This document shows positions 21,317 to 33,116 of a DNA stretch of 64,000 nucleotides, piece after piece. The translations under genes were made by a program, and so were the position numbers. The notes under the pieces are model-generated. The model was not told where the DNA came from, searched no databases, and worked only from the letters and a program-made list of their open reading frames with translations. The stretch is from positions 52,314,124 through 52,378,123 of the forward strand of contig OY743169.1 in assembly GCA_963555705.1 (NCBI GenBank), written 5' to 3'. This stretch comes from Ligustrum vulgare. Taxonomy: Eukaryota > Streptophyta > Magnoliopsida > Lamiales > Oleaceae. How positions within the stretch are numbered: the first letter of the stretch is position 1; every line of letters begins with the position of its first letter.

Positions 21317-21848
21317 GGCCCTGTTTGATTACACTCCATTTTTCATGGAAAATGAAAAATGTTTTCCAATTCTCACTTTTGATTTGTTTGTTTGACAAAA
21401 TTTTCCATGTAAAACATTTTCCGCGGACCCCACTTTTTCTTCCATTTTCCTTGATTTGGTGAAAAAGATTTTCTTTGGGTTTTGGTGGAAAAATGTTTTC
21501 CATGGTAGATGAAAAATGATTTTGGACACGTTTAATCAATTTTGTTGTTGTTAATTGACTTATTTTCTTTCCAAAAAATAACATTATCATCATCAAGTAC
21601 AAATATATTTAAAAAGTAAAAAAAAATTTTTTTTTTATTAAAATAGCAAAAAATTACTTTATTTTCCATGGAAAATAATGTCAATCAAACAACAAAAGTT
21701 GGAAAATTCCCTACTTTTTTCACCTAGAAAATTAAACCAATCAAATACATTAAACTTCTAATTCCCAGTAATTCAATTACCTAGAATTCAATTCCCTGGA
21801 ATTCATTTTCTTACCACCCAAATTCCACCCTCGCTATCAAACGGACCC
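21317..21848. mobile_element. MITE of the TTTGAT family
   Basis: Ends GGCCCTGTTTGATTACA and (reverse) GGGTCCGTTTGATAGCGA are imperfect inverted repeats. The body is rich in TTTTCCATGGAAAA palindromes. Flanks TTAATATAA and TAATAGTAA look like an eroded 8-9 bp duplication. Confidence 0.55.
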
Positions 21849-22690
21849 TAATAGTAATAAGCACGTGTCTCGCACGTCTTTTGTAAATGATGAATGACAA
21901 GGCAATATTAATAAAGAGAGCATATTTTTAAATAAAAAAATGTAAATTTATACCAAAATTTTAGTTTTGAAATTATTTATTTATATTCTTAATTAAAATA
22001 TAATTATTTTTTTCTTATGAATTAAATAATGATTTTAATAAAAATTTAAGAGTATTATTGACAAAAGAGAAAAATATCTAAATGTATTGTAGATTAAAAT
22101 AATAACTAATAATATTTAATGAAAATAAGTTAAATTTTAAATGTAATATCAAAGGTTTTTCACTCATTCACACTTTTATTGTTGTTGTCATTATTGTTGT
22201 TGTTGTTGTTGTTGTAGATGTAGATTAAATTAAATAAATGAAAAAGATAGTAACATGAGAATAATAATATGAAATTATAATACAACATTGTAAATTATTT
22301 GATAATAAATTAATTTAATACTAAATAAATGAGAAAATATAATAATATGAAATTATATCATAATTTTGTAAATTGTTAAAAAATAAAAGTAATAAATTAT
22401 TTAATGTTATTAAATAAAGGTCTAAGGATAAAATGGATATATAACTAAATATATGATTGTACCCTAAGTAATTAATTGGGAGAAGCGATTAGTGGGTATA
22501 AAAGAAAAGAAATGAGGGTAAAATCGGAATGTGAAAGATTCTTCAACATCCATACTTTCATAGTAGTGTAGATTATTTATTATTGCTAGTACATATGACC
22601 CATGTTGCTCAATCTCATTGCGGTGACTGTTCAGGCCACCCTCCGTGACTACCACATTGTAGTTTGCCGGTATTTTTTTTTTTTTTTTTA
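21849..22690. other. AT-rich DNA with a (GTT)n microsatellite
   Basis: A TTG/GTT trinucleotide run at about 22191-22216. The remainder is long AT-rich DNA without a gene. Confidence 0.6.
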
Positions 22691-23640
22691 AATTTGTAGC
22701 GCTGCATCCCAAGAAGTAGTGGCAAAATGGCGAGAAAAAACTACTTTCGATTGATTTCAATTGGAAGTATGGAACCTTACAGTCGATCGAAAATAATGTG
22801 AGAATGTTCACAGGACGATTGGGAATACAATTCGAATGAACTGCCTCTCGTGCTATTCAAGTTGGGACGACGTCCTCGAGGAGCTGTCAAGGCGGGTACG
22901 AACTGCCATCGAAGTAAGAATTATCAACATAACTGATTAATAAATATATGCACATATTTATCACCTAGAGATGAACTGATTTTTTTTCATTATAGACATA
23001 CTTTCATATTCGTGGAGATCCAAGCAAGGAGTACAAACAAGGACGTCATAACTCATAGACGATATTGATCGTTTGGCGATCGATCACTATTGAGCTTATA
23101 AAACAAAGGTGAATGAGCATTTCAGAGAACATAGGCCGATCCGTCCATATAGTGAGATCTCCGTTGAGGATAGGCGGAGATGCTTGGACTTTTCACAAGT
23201 CCAAATTTCTCGGTAAGAAGTTTTTTTTTTTTTTTTTTCTTTAATTAGCCAATTTAACATTTTAATAGTGAATATAATTAGATAACTGTGCATCTCTAAG
23301 ATCACTACTCGATTGGAGAAAAATAAGGTCAAACGAGAAAATGCTAGATATTCTTCATGCTAAGGCTCAAGAATTTTTTTAGTAACGCAATACTCTGAGG
23401 TACAAGTTAAATAATACACGTGACTACTTTAGTATTTTCATTTAATTTTGAATTGAAATTGTTGTAGAGGGACCCCGAGGAAAGGGAATGGTTGAATGAT
23501 ATGGATGCATTCAATAGATTACACTTATGCGTAGACGGGGTGATGAATGGACGAGCATGCGACAAAAAAACCACGTAAGTAAAAAATAGTCTATAAAACT
23601 TGGACTTTTTGTTTTGTTTATTGTACATTTTTTAGAGAGA
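22691..23640 (+). pseudogene. Possible remnant of a CACTA TNPA-type gene
   Basis: Exon-like patches separated by intron-like DNA with donor and acceptor sites (e.g. CATCGAAGTAAGAA; TTGTTGTAG before 23470). One frame gives an LGLFTSPNFS-like peptide (about 23180), reminiscent of the conserved F-x-S-x-x-F box of plant Ptta/En/Spm transposase genes. Frames break often and no complete domain is readable, so this is a weak call. A (GA)n run lies at 23634-23659. Confidence 0.3.
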
Positions 23641-24092
23641 GAGAGAGAGAGAGAGAGAGTCAATAGACCCAGGCTGCCTCTAGTAGCACAAAGGTGGATG
23701 ATCATGCCATCATGAAGAAGTTCCTTGGAGAATGACACAGATTCACGCGTGGAGTCGACCGGATCTTGAAGGGTAGATCTTCCTATGTCAAGAGCAACAC
23801 TACATCATCGCACACCCCATTTGGAAACACACATTCCCTTGAAGCTTCAAACTTAGAAGATTGTGGCTATTGTGTGTGGCTCGAATGCAAGCCCAAAAAC
23901 AATGGTGAGGGTTATTAAGCACCTTGTGATGAACCAAGGTACATTAGTTGATGAAATAATTAACGAGGCGCATCTAACAACGACGACCTTGGACCATCAG
24001 AGGGGTTGTTATATGTTATTTGTGAAAATGCATGGAAAACATTTAATCTATCATAATGTGAAATTTTGCTTCGTATTTGTTCGCTCTCCAAG

Positions 24093-25489
24093 TGCACCGG
24101 TCGCACAAGTAGTAAAGTGGACGTGAGTTCAAGTATCGATCCCACAGAGATTGTTGTAAATTGTATTTTAGATTACGAATCCTTAATTGGAACTAGAAAA
24201 ACTTTGATTGAGTTGGAAATTTTTGTTTTTGAAAATTAAAATAAAGATTAAACTAAAAAATTGACAAATTTGATTTTAAAACTTATGAAAATAAATGCGT
24301 TGGAATTATAAATCCATTTTGACTCTATCATCGATATTTTAACCAAATTATTTAAATACAATTCACGAGTTTTGGATTTTCGTATTTCAAACGTAGTTAA
24401 AACTCTCTTTCGGACAAGTATTAACACCTATTCCTACGCACAACCCAACTATATTTTTATGTTGAATCCGAATGTGTAAGAAATCATTAAAAGATTTGTG
24501 AATACTATAGCAGAAAATACAAAGTATAGGGGTATATTTCTATCCCATATCGGACTTTGTAGCAATTGAAGCTAGTCTAATGAATTCCTAATCTTTCGAA
24601 CTTAAGAAAACATAATCTAAAATCATACAATTAGTGATCAAGTAACTGCATAATAAGAAAAGCACGCATCAATTGCTCAAAATCTTGAATTGCATAGATT
24701 AAATAATATATTAGAATATGGAGTCAAGAAATCCAAATTTCATCACAATTAACCTAGCCTAGAAACATAATAGAAAATAAATAACAAGAGATATGGAAAG
24801 ATGTAACCCAATTCATTTCCTTGCAATTGTATCTTCAATCTTGATCTTGGCGTGGTTTGGATCCCTGGGCACTTTGACAGCGTTTTGGCATGAATTGAGC
24901 AATTTAGAACCCCTAATTTCGTGTCCCAAGCCATGTATTTATAGATGTTCTCGGAATTTAGGTTATTTGGGGAGAAAGAATACTGAATTCCACGCAAAAA
25001 GTCCAGCTGCGGCCCATAATTTCAACCATGCGACCGCACGACTCTGCATGTTATCTCCAGTCGCTGATTTTCTAGGTCATGCAACTGCACGGTGTTAAGT
25101 CATGCGATCGCACGGTTCTGCAGAAGAATGCAATTTTAATCTTTTAAAGTACTACAAGTTGGTCTCTATCTTTTAATTGCACAACGGGTCCTCCAACTTT
25201 CGATTGTTGCAATTTAGCCCCTGAACTTCTGATTTCTTCCAAATTTGATATCTTCTTCCATTTTTCAACTAATTGGCCATTTGATTAACTGCGTCAACTC
25301 TTGATTTGCACACTTTGACATTTTTATTATCCAATTGCTTGATTTTGGCTTCACCTTCATTATTTTCTCGACTTTGGGTTATTTCTGAAATATAAATAAA
25401 TACAAACAAAATAAATAGAAAATGTTCTTAAAAAAACACATAAAATCCTACTTTTAGGATAGAAATAAGTGTATAAAATACACTTATCA
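24093..25489 (-). mobile_element. Solo-LTR-like block (minus strand)
   Basis: On the minus strand it starts TGATAAGTGTATTTTATACA and ends GCGACCGGTGCA, giving TG...CA ends over about 1.4 kb. The edge contains the TGATAAGTGTA/TACACTTATCA inverted pair seen at the ends of some plant LTR elements. No internal region or second copy is visible and flanks (CCAAG, GTATT) do not match. Inside, at about 25025-25120, the box CATGC(G/A)A(C/T)(C/T)GCACG occurs three times. Confidence 0.5.
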
Positions 25490-25499
25490 GTATTAATTT

Positions 25500-25790
25500 A
25501 ATTTTTTTCTAAAAATATAGAACCTTAATGACGGAATTGCTATAGATCTAGGACCTATAGCAACGGGGTGTAAGAACGATGTGTCCCTATAACGTTGAAG
25601 TCCAAGCTATGTGTTCGAGTCTTTAGGTATAGCTAGTGTGACCTATAGGGGCGACATTCGTCATCACTATAAGTTATGGGCCATGAGTATATAGCAACGA
25701 AAGATAGGGGGTGACATTTCCTTTTCTATTGTGGAATAAGGACGACTTTTTGACCTATGGTCGCCCCTATAGATGATATTTCTAGTAGTT
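25500..25790. mobile_element. Terminal region of a CACTA-like element
   Basis: The right edge reads CTAGTAGTT, which in reverse is ACTACTAGAAATATCATC, close to the CACTACTAGAAA ends of CACTA elements. Inside are degenerate repeats of TATAGGGGCGAC and TATAGCAACG, as in CACTA subterminal regions. The matching left end is not found; it may lie near 17960, next to the nested Copia. Confidence 0.5.
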
Positions 25791-27432
25791 TCCCTTGAAG
25801 AAACCAACTTATAATCACGAAGAACTTTGTCATGCATTGAACTAGCACATAGATAATTGTGTTAATGTTGTCACAATAAGTGACTAGCGTACCTAAGATG
25901 GCGAAATTAATAAGTTGTTCGAGCATTGAATGGGATAGGAATATTTCTAGAAGCAACTTGATGCTAAAACATTGTTCTAGAAGAGCAACAAATCGGATTA
26001 TAACTAGACAACCACTTGTGAATGTCTTGTCATCCAATTTTTTCACTCAATCAACAATAGAAATGGTAAAATAATTTATCACTATTTGATTTTTTTTTTT
26101 ATATATATTTTAAGCTAGTCAAACATTGTTATTAGCGAGACAATTAAAAGTTTTGATCACTGAACTTATATCTACGTCTTCGATTGATCACTAAAGTTTA
26201 AAATGTCGAGTTTTGATAGCTAAATTTATGGGTTAATTATCCCAATAATCACTAAACTTATGTACGTGTACTCGACTGATCACTGAAGTTTAAAATGTCG
26301 AGTTTTAATTAATAACTTATCAAAATGGTGTATGTTATTCATTAACTTAACTTTCATAACAAAATTGACGACGTGACAGACGAAATGTGTACGTGGCACC
26401 CCTCAACTTTTAACCTCGACATTTTAAATTTTAGTGACCAATCGAAGATATAAACATAATTAAGTGATTTACATAGTTCAGTGCTCATTGGGACAAATAA
26501 CTCCACAATTAATTATGTCTACAATTTTTATCAACTTTTTAATTACTATTTCATGGCATCCGCCAACTTCTAAACTTTGTCGAACATGACTTTTATATGT
26601 ACCACTATTCTTATTATGCCAATGGTATGTGATCATTAAAGGTGTGTTTGATTTTATTTAAAAATAGTTTTTGTAATTTTTTAATAGTGATTTTTAGGAA
26701 AATGTGTGGCTAAAAAATAGAAAATATTTTTTTAATTTTAGTGTAATATTATTTTATTGATATATGTGTGATTAAAAAGAATAGAAAGAAAACCATTATT
26801 TTTGAAATAATGAAAAATCAAATATGGGCTAAATATTAATTTCTCAAACACCTTATAAGTGATTAAGTTTAAGCATTTGTCTCAATTTTTATTATCAAAT
26901 ATTTTTTGCTCTTGTTCTAACTAATGGAATGTCAATTTTATTAAAAATCGTGATCATGATTAGGTAAATATGATTGAAACAATAATTAAATTCTGAAAGT
27001 AATAGTTCATTTAATTAAAATTTGACATTTTATCACAAAACCCTTTTTAATAATAAATAAATAAATAAATAAATCTCAAACGTAGACTAAATGTCCTAAT
27101 TTTACCTTATGAAGATGTTGCACTCACCATTGGTTTCCAATGTGCGTCATTGTCCATCAGAGCCTCTACATCTGTGCGGTCTTTTCACAATGTGTATTGG
27201 AGCATCGAGATTGAAGATGAATTTTTATAAACATTATAATAGAATTTCTAAATGAGCATTGATGTCATGGTTAAATTATTTCGATATGATGAAAAATTTT
27301 ATGGACAGCTTTACCTTTTATTCGACTCACATGAATTTTTTGAGATTATTTAACGTTCAAATAAAGTTTTCGGAATGTGAGGTAGGTGAGGGGCATTAGT
27401 ATCATAATCTTAAAATGTTTGACATAAAAAAT
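25791..27432. other. Repeat-derived non-coding DNA
   Basis: At 26130-26480 a phrase like GATCACTGAACTTAT...GTTTAAAATGTCGAGTTTT recurs three times and also inverted, typical of non-coding DNA-transposon bodies. 26641-26834 is a short MITE-like block with TGTTTGATTTTA near one edge and AAATCAAATA near the other. A (TAAA)n run sits at about 27050-27073. No gene. Confidence 0.5.
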
Positions 27433-27998
27433 GTTGTGTTTGATTGAAAAGATAGAAAATAGAAAGTAGGTCTGACCCCTATTATTTGGGAAATAATGTG
27501 GTTTAGAATAGTGTTTTTGGAAAATGTGTTGTTAAAAAATATTTGAAAAGTAAAAAATTGCAGGCTTTACTAAAAAAGGATGGTTGGGATTGAACGTTGA
27601 ATAAATTTGATTTAAAAAAAATGGGGGTCAAACGAGGGCATAATAAGAAAATATTTTCTAGGAATTGTTTGCCTGAAAAATATTTTTCTAAAAAATGTCA
27701 ATTGAAAGCATTTGATTGGATTAATTCCTCAGGCGAAAAAGTGAGATTTTTTTAGTTTTATTGTTTGATTGACATTATTTTTCAAGGCAAATAAATCAAA
27801 ATTTAGTTATTTTAATCATTTTTTTTTTTACTCATTTGTCCTTAATAATAGTTATGTTAAATTCTTTTTACTCATTTGTCCTTAATAATAGTTATGTTAA
27901 ATTCTGGGGAAAAAATGTCAATAACAACAAAAAAAATAATCAAACGTAACGCAAGAAACTTTTCCACTTAAGGTGAAAAATATTTTCTCACCAAATAG
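27433..27998. mobile_element. MITE fragment cut by the CACTA element
   Basis: Begins GTTGTGTTTGATTGAAAAGA, like the MITE at 19367, and follows the same body until it meets the CACTA end. A 40-bp segment (ACTCATTTGTCCTTAATAAT and onward) is tandemly duplicated at about 27825-27905. Similar MITE sequence with the opposite end resumes at 46380-46592. Confidence 0.55.
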
Positions 27999-28017
27999 TA
28001 CTACAAGAAAAAAGGTC

Positions 28018-28395
28018 TTTTGCAACATGTAAACGACAACATTCGTTAATTGCATGTTACTAAAAGGGGTCTATTGCAATAATTTGTTGCATGTTGCATT
28101 TGATTTATTTATTTGAGTTTTAGCAACATTCAGCAAGTGAGTGTTGCTAAAAATAAGCTTTTGCAATCCCCAGTGCGCGTTGCCTTTAGATCAGCCTTTC
28201 ACAACACGCATTGCGCGTTGCCAAAGGCTAACCTTTGGCAACGCGCACTGCGCGTTGCGAAAGGCTGAACCGCGTTGCCAAAGGTTAGTCTTTGGCAACG
28301 CGCAATGCGTGTTGCGAAATGCTGAACTAAAGGCAACGCGCATTGCCAAAAGTTAGCCTTTGGCAACGCGCAATGCGCGTTGCAAAAGGATTTTG
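28018..28395. repeat. Left subterminal repeats of the CACTA element
   Basis: Direct and inverted copies of GCAACGCGCATTGCGCGTTGC and CCAAAGGTTAGCCTTTGG fill this block. It can fold on itself extensively. The frame at 28141-28356 is made of these repeats and is not a gene. Confidence 0.8.
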
Positions 28396-28711
28396 GGACT
28401 AAATTTTACATTTATAAAAATATTAAGACTAAATTGCAACTTATCTTTATTTTTATCCGTTCCCTTCCCTAGTCCTACATCATATCCTGTATTTATTATT
28501 ATTATTATTATTATTTATTTATTTTATATATTAAATTTCACTATCACAATCGCTTTACTATTATTTATTTTATATTATATTTTTAACTGTTAAAAAGCAA
28601 TTTCAATATTTATAGTTAGTGTGAAAATTGTATATAATACGCTTAAAAGTCCCAAATAACTCTGCAATTAATTTACAACTGGCTCGATATAAATTTCTAA
28701 TTATTCTAAGT

Positions 28712-28990
28712 CACTACTAGAAATGGAGGATTTAGAGACGGATTTTTACCAACGGATGTCATTTGTTACTATTAGTAACAGATTACCAACGAATTTTCAA
28801 CGGAATATAATAAAAAATCTTTAAGTATAAAATAAATAACGAAATTACCAACAACATATAATTGTCATTGAGATTTTGTCGTTAATCCGTGGGTAATTTT
28901 TTTTTTGTAAATATAAAAATTTACAAATGAAGACTGTGACGTACTAATCGTCGATAGTAAAATTAAAAAAAAAAAAAAATTGAAATTTAC
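28712..28990 (+). mobile_element. Start of a second, different CACTA-like terminus
   Basis: CACTACTAGAAATGGAGGAT begins a block with ACCAACGGA-type repeats in both orientations. This motif differs from the GCAACGCGC family around it. No matching right end was found, so it is an orphan terminus or truncated nested element. Confidence 0.45.
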
Positions 28991-29159
28991 CATGAATTTC
29001 TTCGATGGTAATATGTTAAATATTTATTGGTAATGTATTAAAATTTAATAAATTTAAATATAAACATTACTTGCATTACCTACAACTATTTTTTTCATTG
29101 AACTTATTAAAATTAATAAAAATAAATGGAAATGAATAACAAGACTAACTCTCTCATTT

Positions 29160-29500
29160 CAGAATTTCACTGCCCCTCCTAAAAAGTTCAATAATTTCCT
29201 CCCAATTCTTCCAAAGTTACAAAAATATTTCATTTCCCCTCTCCCAGCTCGGCACACAATTGAGATTCCCCCAAAAAATTACTCAAGACATTTTTTCGCC
29301 AAACTCTCCCCTTCCGTTGCCTTGTCCGCCGCCTCTCCCTCCGCAATCTACACTTAAAAGCTGAAAATCTGAGGCAATAGCAGCCGGGCGGTGAGCGACT
29401 GAGAAGTGAGCAGGACGATTATTTAGAGCCTGGTTGTGAGCAGTATGTATATATACGATTCTCCGAGGTCGCCGACTCGCCGGTAATCCTCTATAACTCC
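29160..29500 (+). other. Leader-like region before the transposase genes
   Basis: A pyrimidine-rich, comparatively GC-richer block with TATATATACGATTC and possible splice donors, as expected for the 5' untranslated part of a CACTA transcription unit. A similar but antisense block lies at 45440-45870 near the opposite end. Confidence 0.35.
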
Positions 29501-29937
29501 TCGTCTTTTGTTTTTAGTTGTTCGTTTTACTGATCATTGAAGTGAATAGTTGGAAAACGAAAAGGTTGTTCGCAAAGTGTTTGATGAAATTCCTGATTGA
29601 TAATCTGTTTGCATTTAAATTTTCTTATTATTAGCAGAGGAAATTTTCAAACAAAGCCTCCCTCACACGTGTCTGCGTTTGCACGGTTATGACTGTTTGG
29701 ACATTCTTTTAACTTGAAATGAATTTTTTGGACAATCTTGGAACTGATAATGCATCAGATGGTTCTGAAGCATCTTTCTGATTTGTTATAAACAGTCTTT
29801 TACTGTCTTTTGGATCATTGTTTTCACTGAAACATTAGCTACCAACTTTAAATGGAAAGTAAGCAGATTTTTCAGGTCCTACTGTTTTGCTGGAAAGTTT
29901 TTCTCTCTGCATTTGGGTCCCTTTGTTGAGAAAATTA

Positions 29938-30300
29938 TTAACCTTCCTTTGCGTCACCATAAAACCATGTTTGGATAACTTTTAAAAAGTACAAATAGCA
30001 CTTACCTAAACAGAGACAATGCTGAGGACTAAGAGGAAGAAAAACAGTGATGTCGGTAAGTCCAACATATTTCTGAGCATCAAAAATGCTTATCTCAGTG
30101 TCAATTTCTGGGGAATTCTGTTCAGGTTCTTTGGGTTTAAGATATGAGGAAAAGGATACATCTGTAAAGGTACTTTCCTCAACAACAGATCTGTAATGAA
30201 GAGAAGTATCTACAACACTAAACATTGGCCGCTGAGGGGAATTGTACTTTAGAGTACTGATTATAGTTGGTGATGAATCCATAACCGATAAAACACCCAA
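29938..30300 (-). pseudogene. Phytochrome-kinase-substrate-like gene fragment
   Basis: A 120-codon minus-strand frame containing FTDVSFSSYLKPKE (about residues 45-58) and EIDTEISIFDAQKYV (about 65-79). An SFSSYL box followed by an acidic EI-x-x-F-x-A-x-K-Y box is the layout of the N-terminal half of plant PHYTOCHROME KINASE SUBSTRATE proteins, plasma-membrane-associated phototropism and phytochrome signalling factors. After QKY the frame turns into unrelated sequence, so only the N-terminal part is present. It lies antisense to the CACTA genes, which suggests capture by the transposon. The similarity is judged from two short boxes only. Confidence 0.45.
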
Positions 30301-31201
30301 TTCTCTTTGTAGTGTATAACTGAACTTATTAATGTATAGAGTTTAAAATATAACTAAAGAGTACAGTTTCTTGGCCAGTGATTGAGTCATAGAAGCACCT
30401 TTGTTCTCATCTCATTATTGATTAAACCATGACAATGTTCTTTCAAAAAGGTTTGGCACATTAAATGTAGAATATGCACGTCCTTTTTCTTTTCCAAAAA
30501 TTTATGGCCTATTCTACTGCCAGTTAAGTTAATACACTTCTCCTTTCCTTTTTTGTTAATTTTTTCTTAACATTTACTATTCTTCTAAGAATTTCTATTG
30601 GGTTTAAGGTTTGGTGCATTTAACGTAGAATATACATGTCCCTTTACTTTTCCTAAATTTATTACCCATTCTATTGAACATAAATGTTTGGCCTGTTAAC
30701 ATACACTTCGCCTTTACTTTTTTGTTAAATTTTTCTTAGCACTTGACATTTTCTGCATGAACTGTTGATTATGTGTTTTTGTTGTTCATCATCGTCAAAG
30801 TTCATCTTCTCCAGTTCTCTATTTGCTCTACACTAATAATAAAATAGCAATAAAAAAATAATCTAAAATAATTTTTAATCATTGTTCCTTTGATGCGTAT
30901 TCAGTGTGTACATGTGGTGTGTGTGTTCTAGCGTCTTAGTTGTTGCCATGATATGTGTGGATCCTATGAATTATGTGGTTAAAATTAGGTCAAAATTAAT
31001 TGTTGACTTAGACTTGAGATTTTAATTTGATTTAATCCAAACCAAACAGGGGTTGTACTTGTTCATACTATTATAGTGTGCTTAATACGTTAATTTTAAT
31101 TTCCTTTTGAGTTAGGCCTATTTATTTATATTTATATTTATCTGGACTTGGTTTATTTGAGTGAATTATAGAATTTGATTGTATTAATTGTTTCATTACA
31201 G

Positions 31202-32901
31202 TTTGATGAGACTTTTATAGCTGCTTTGATTATAGAAAAACAATTTTTTTGCAAAAGGCTTGCTAGCTTGAGATTACCCAATGGTTATGGATCAAATATT
31301 GGAAATTGCATTTCAGTGGAAGAATGTAAGATCAGTGGTCTCAAGTCTCATGATTTTCATATATTAATGCAACAATTATTATCAGTTGCCTTAAGAGGAC
31401 TTTTACCTAAGGGACCGAGGAACTCTATTTTTAAATTGTGTTCATTTTTCAATGAGATATGCCAAGGAGTTGTTGATAGGAATAAGGTCGAAAAATTAGA
31501 AGAAGATGTTGTTGAAACATTATGGACGTTGGAAAGGTATTTTCCGCCTTCGTTTTTTGATGTAATGGTACATTTGACAATTCACCTTGGTAGAGAAATA
31601 CGTATATGTGGACCAGTACAATATCGTTGGATGTATCCATTTGAGAGGTAATCTTTATTTAAGCTATTCTCAAAAGTTAAATTCATTATCAAATTGGATT
31701 TAAATATTTTTACATTTTTTTCATTCGTATAGGTATATGAAAGTGTTAAAAGGGTATGTTATGAATCGTGCACGACCTGAAGGGTGTATAGCTGAACGGT
31801 ATATTGTTGAAGAAAATGCAATGTTCTATAGCAAATACATAAAATAAGCATCTAAAATAGGTTCCAAGCATGCACGCAATGAATAATATGAGAGTGATTT
31901 CTTAGTCGTAGGGCGTACAATTTCTAAAGGGACATCACTCGTTCTATCTGATGAGATGTTGAAAGTTGCCCATCGTTATGTGTTGCTAAACAGTGCAAAA
32001 GTTCAACCATACATAAAGTATGTTTATTAAAGATATACTTCGACAAGTTTTAACTTATTCAACCATATATTCATTTGATATATTGTTTTTACCTTAGGAT
32101 GCATATGGATGAACTCAAGAGTTTTGACAAATGACTGGAAAGAAATGAGGTTTTATTACATAAAAAGCACATTGACTCTTTTGCTGCCTGGTTGGATGAT
32201 AAGGTTCAACATATATGAAGAAAGTTATTTTCTAGTTGTGCTATTTATTATTTTACTTCTTAACATGTTTAAAATAATAACAGATTAGAGCTCAGTGTTT
32301 GATTGACAATGTTTCAAACACTTTAAAGTGGCTTGCACGTGGTCCTAGATGCCAATCCATGTCATATTCTAGTTTTGTCATAAATGGTTTTCGCTTTCAC
32401 ACTAAAGATGCTGAAAAATCTCGTCAAAATAGTGGCATTTTAGTTGAAGCAACAACCATCTGTAGATCGAGTGCAAAAGATAATGCACCACAAGTTGGGA
32501 AAGTTCATTATTATGGAGTTTTGCGCGATGCTATATTGCTTGATTACAATACATTTCACGTTCCAATATTCAAGTGTGATTGGGAAAATATCACGAATGG
32601 AATAAAAAAGGAAGATGGGTTCACTTTGGTTAACCTTAATGAAGGACACAGACAATTTGAAAATGATCCATTCATTTTAGCAACACAAGCGAAACAAGTG
32701 TTTTATTCTAGGGAGAATGAAACTTCTAGTTGGCATGTTGTTTTGCAAGCACCATCAAGAGACTTGTATGCATTACATGTGGAAGAAGATACTGATGAGC
32801 CAACTGTTCCACTAGATATATCACAGCTTGAAGACAACCATGATGATGATGATGAGAACTATGCAAGGATAGATGTCGAAGGCGTATTATGTGATACATA
32901 G
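31202..32901 (+). pseudogene. CACTA TNPD-type transposase C-terminal remnant (DUF4218/DUF4216)
   Basis: Exon 31202-31649 encodes a DUF4218 segment (ISGLKSHDFHILMQQLLSVA, then RYFPPSFFDVMVHLTIHLGR and RICGPVQYRWMYPFER) and ends at a splice donor. The next exon (from about 31733) continues YMKVLKGYVMNRARPEGCIA and hits a stop at about 31846. Further pieces (31849-32019, 32099-32203) carry an in-frame stop. Positions 32299-32901 encode DUF4216 (SMSYSSFVINGFRFHTKDAE, YGVLRDAILLDYN, then an acidic tail). These are the C-terminal parts of the En/Spm TNPD-type transposase. The catalytic N-terminal half is absent between 30300 and 31200, so the element cannot supply its own transposase. Confidence 0.85.
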
Positions 32902-33116
32902 AGTAATTTGGTAATAGTTTTAAAAGTTATCTGTTTAACCTATATTTGTACATAATGTACTTTTTATATTCCGATATTTGGAAGTTTTTACATCGTGATG
33001 AAATGTTGAATATTTAAATTTTGTTAAGATCTCTAACTTTAATTTATTTTGATGTTGCAGATTTTCATTCCAAACTTTCTAACTAGTTGAGAGTAGGAAG
33101 CTTATTATTTAATACG

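Noticed and set aside
28141..28593. ORFs at the CACTA left end
   Set aside because: Their sequence is only subterminal repeat (GCAACGCGC units) translated; no coding signal.
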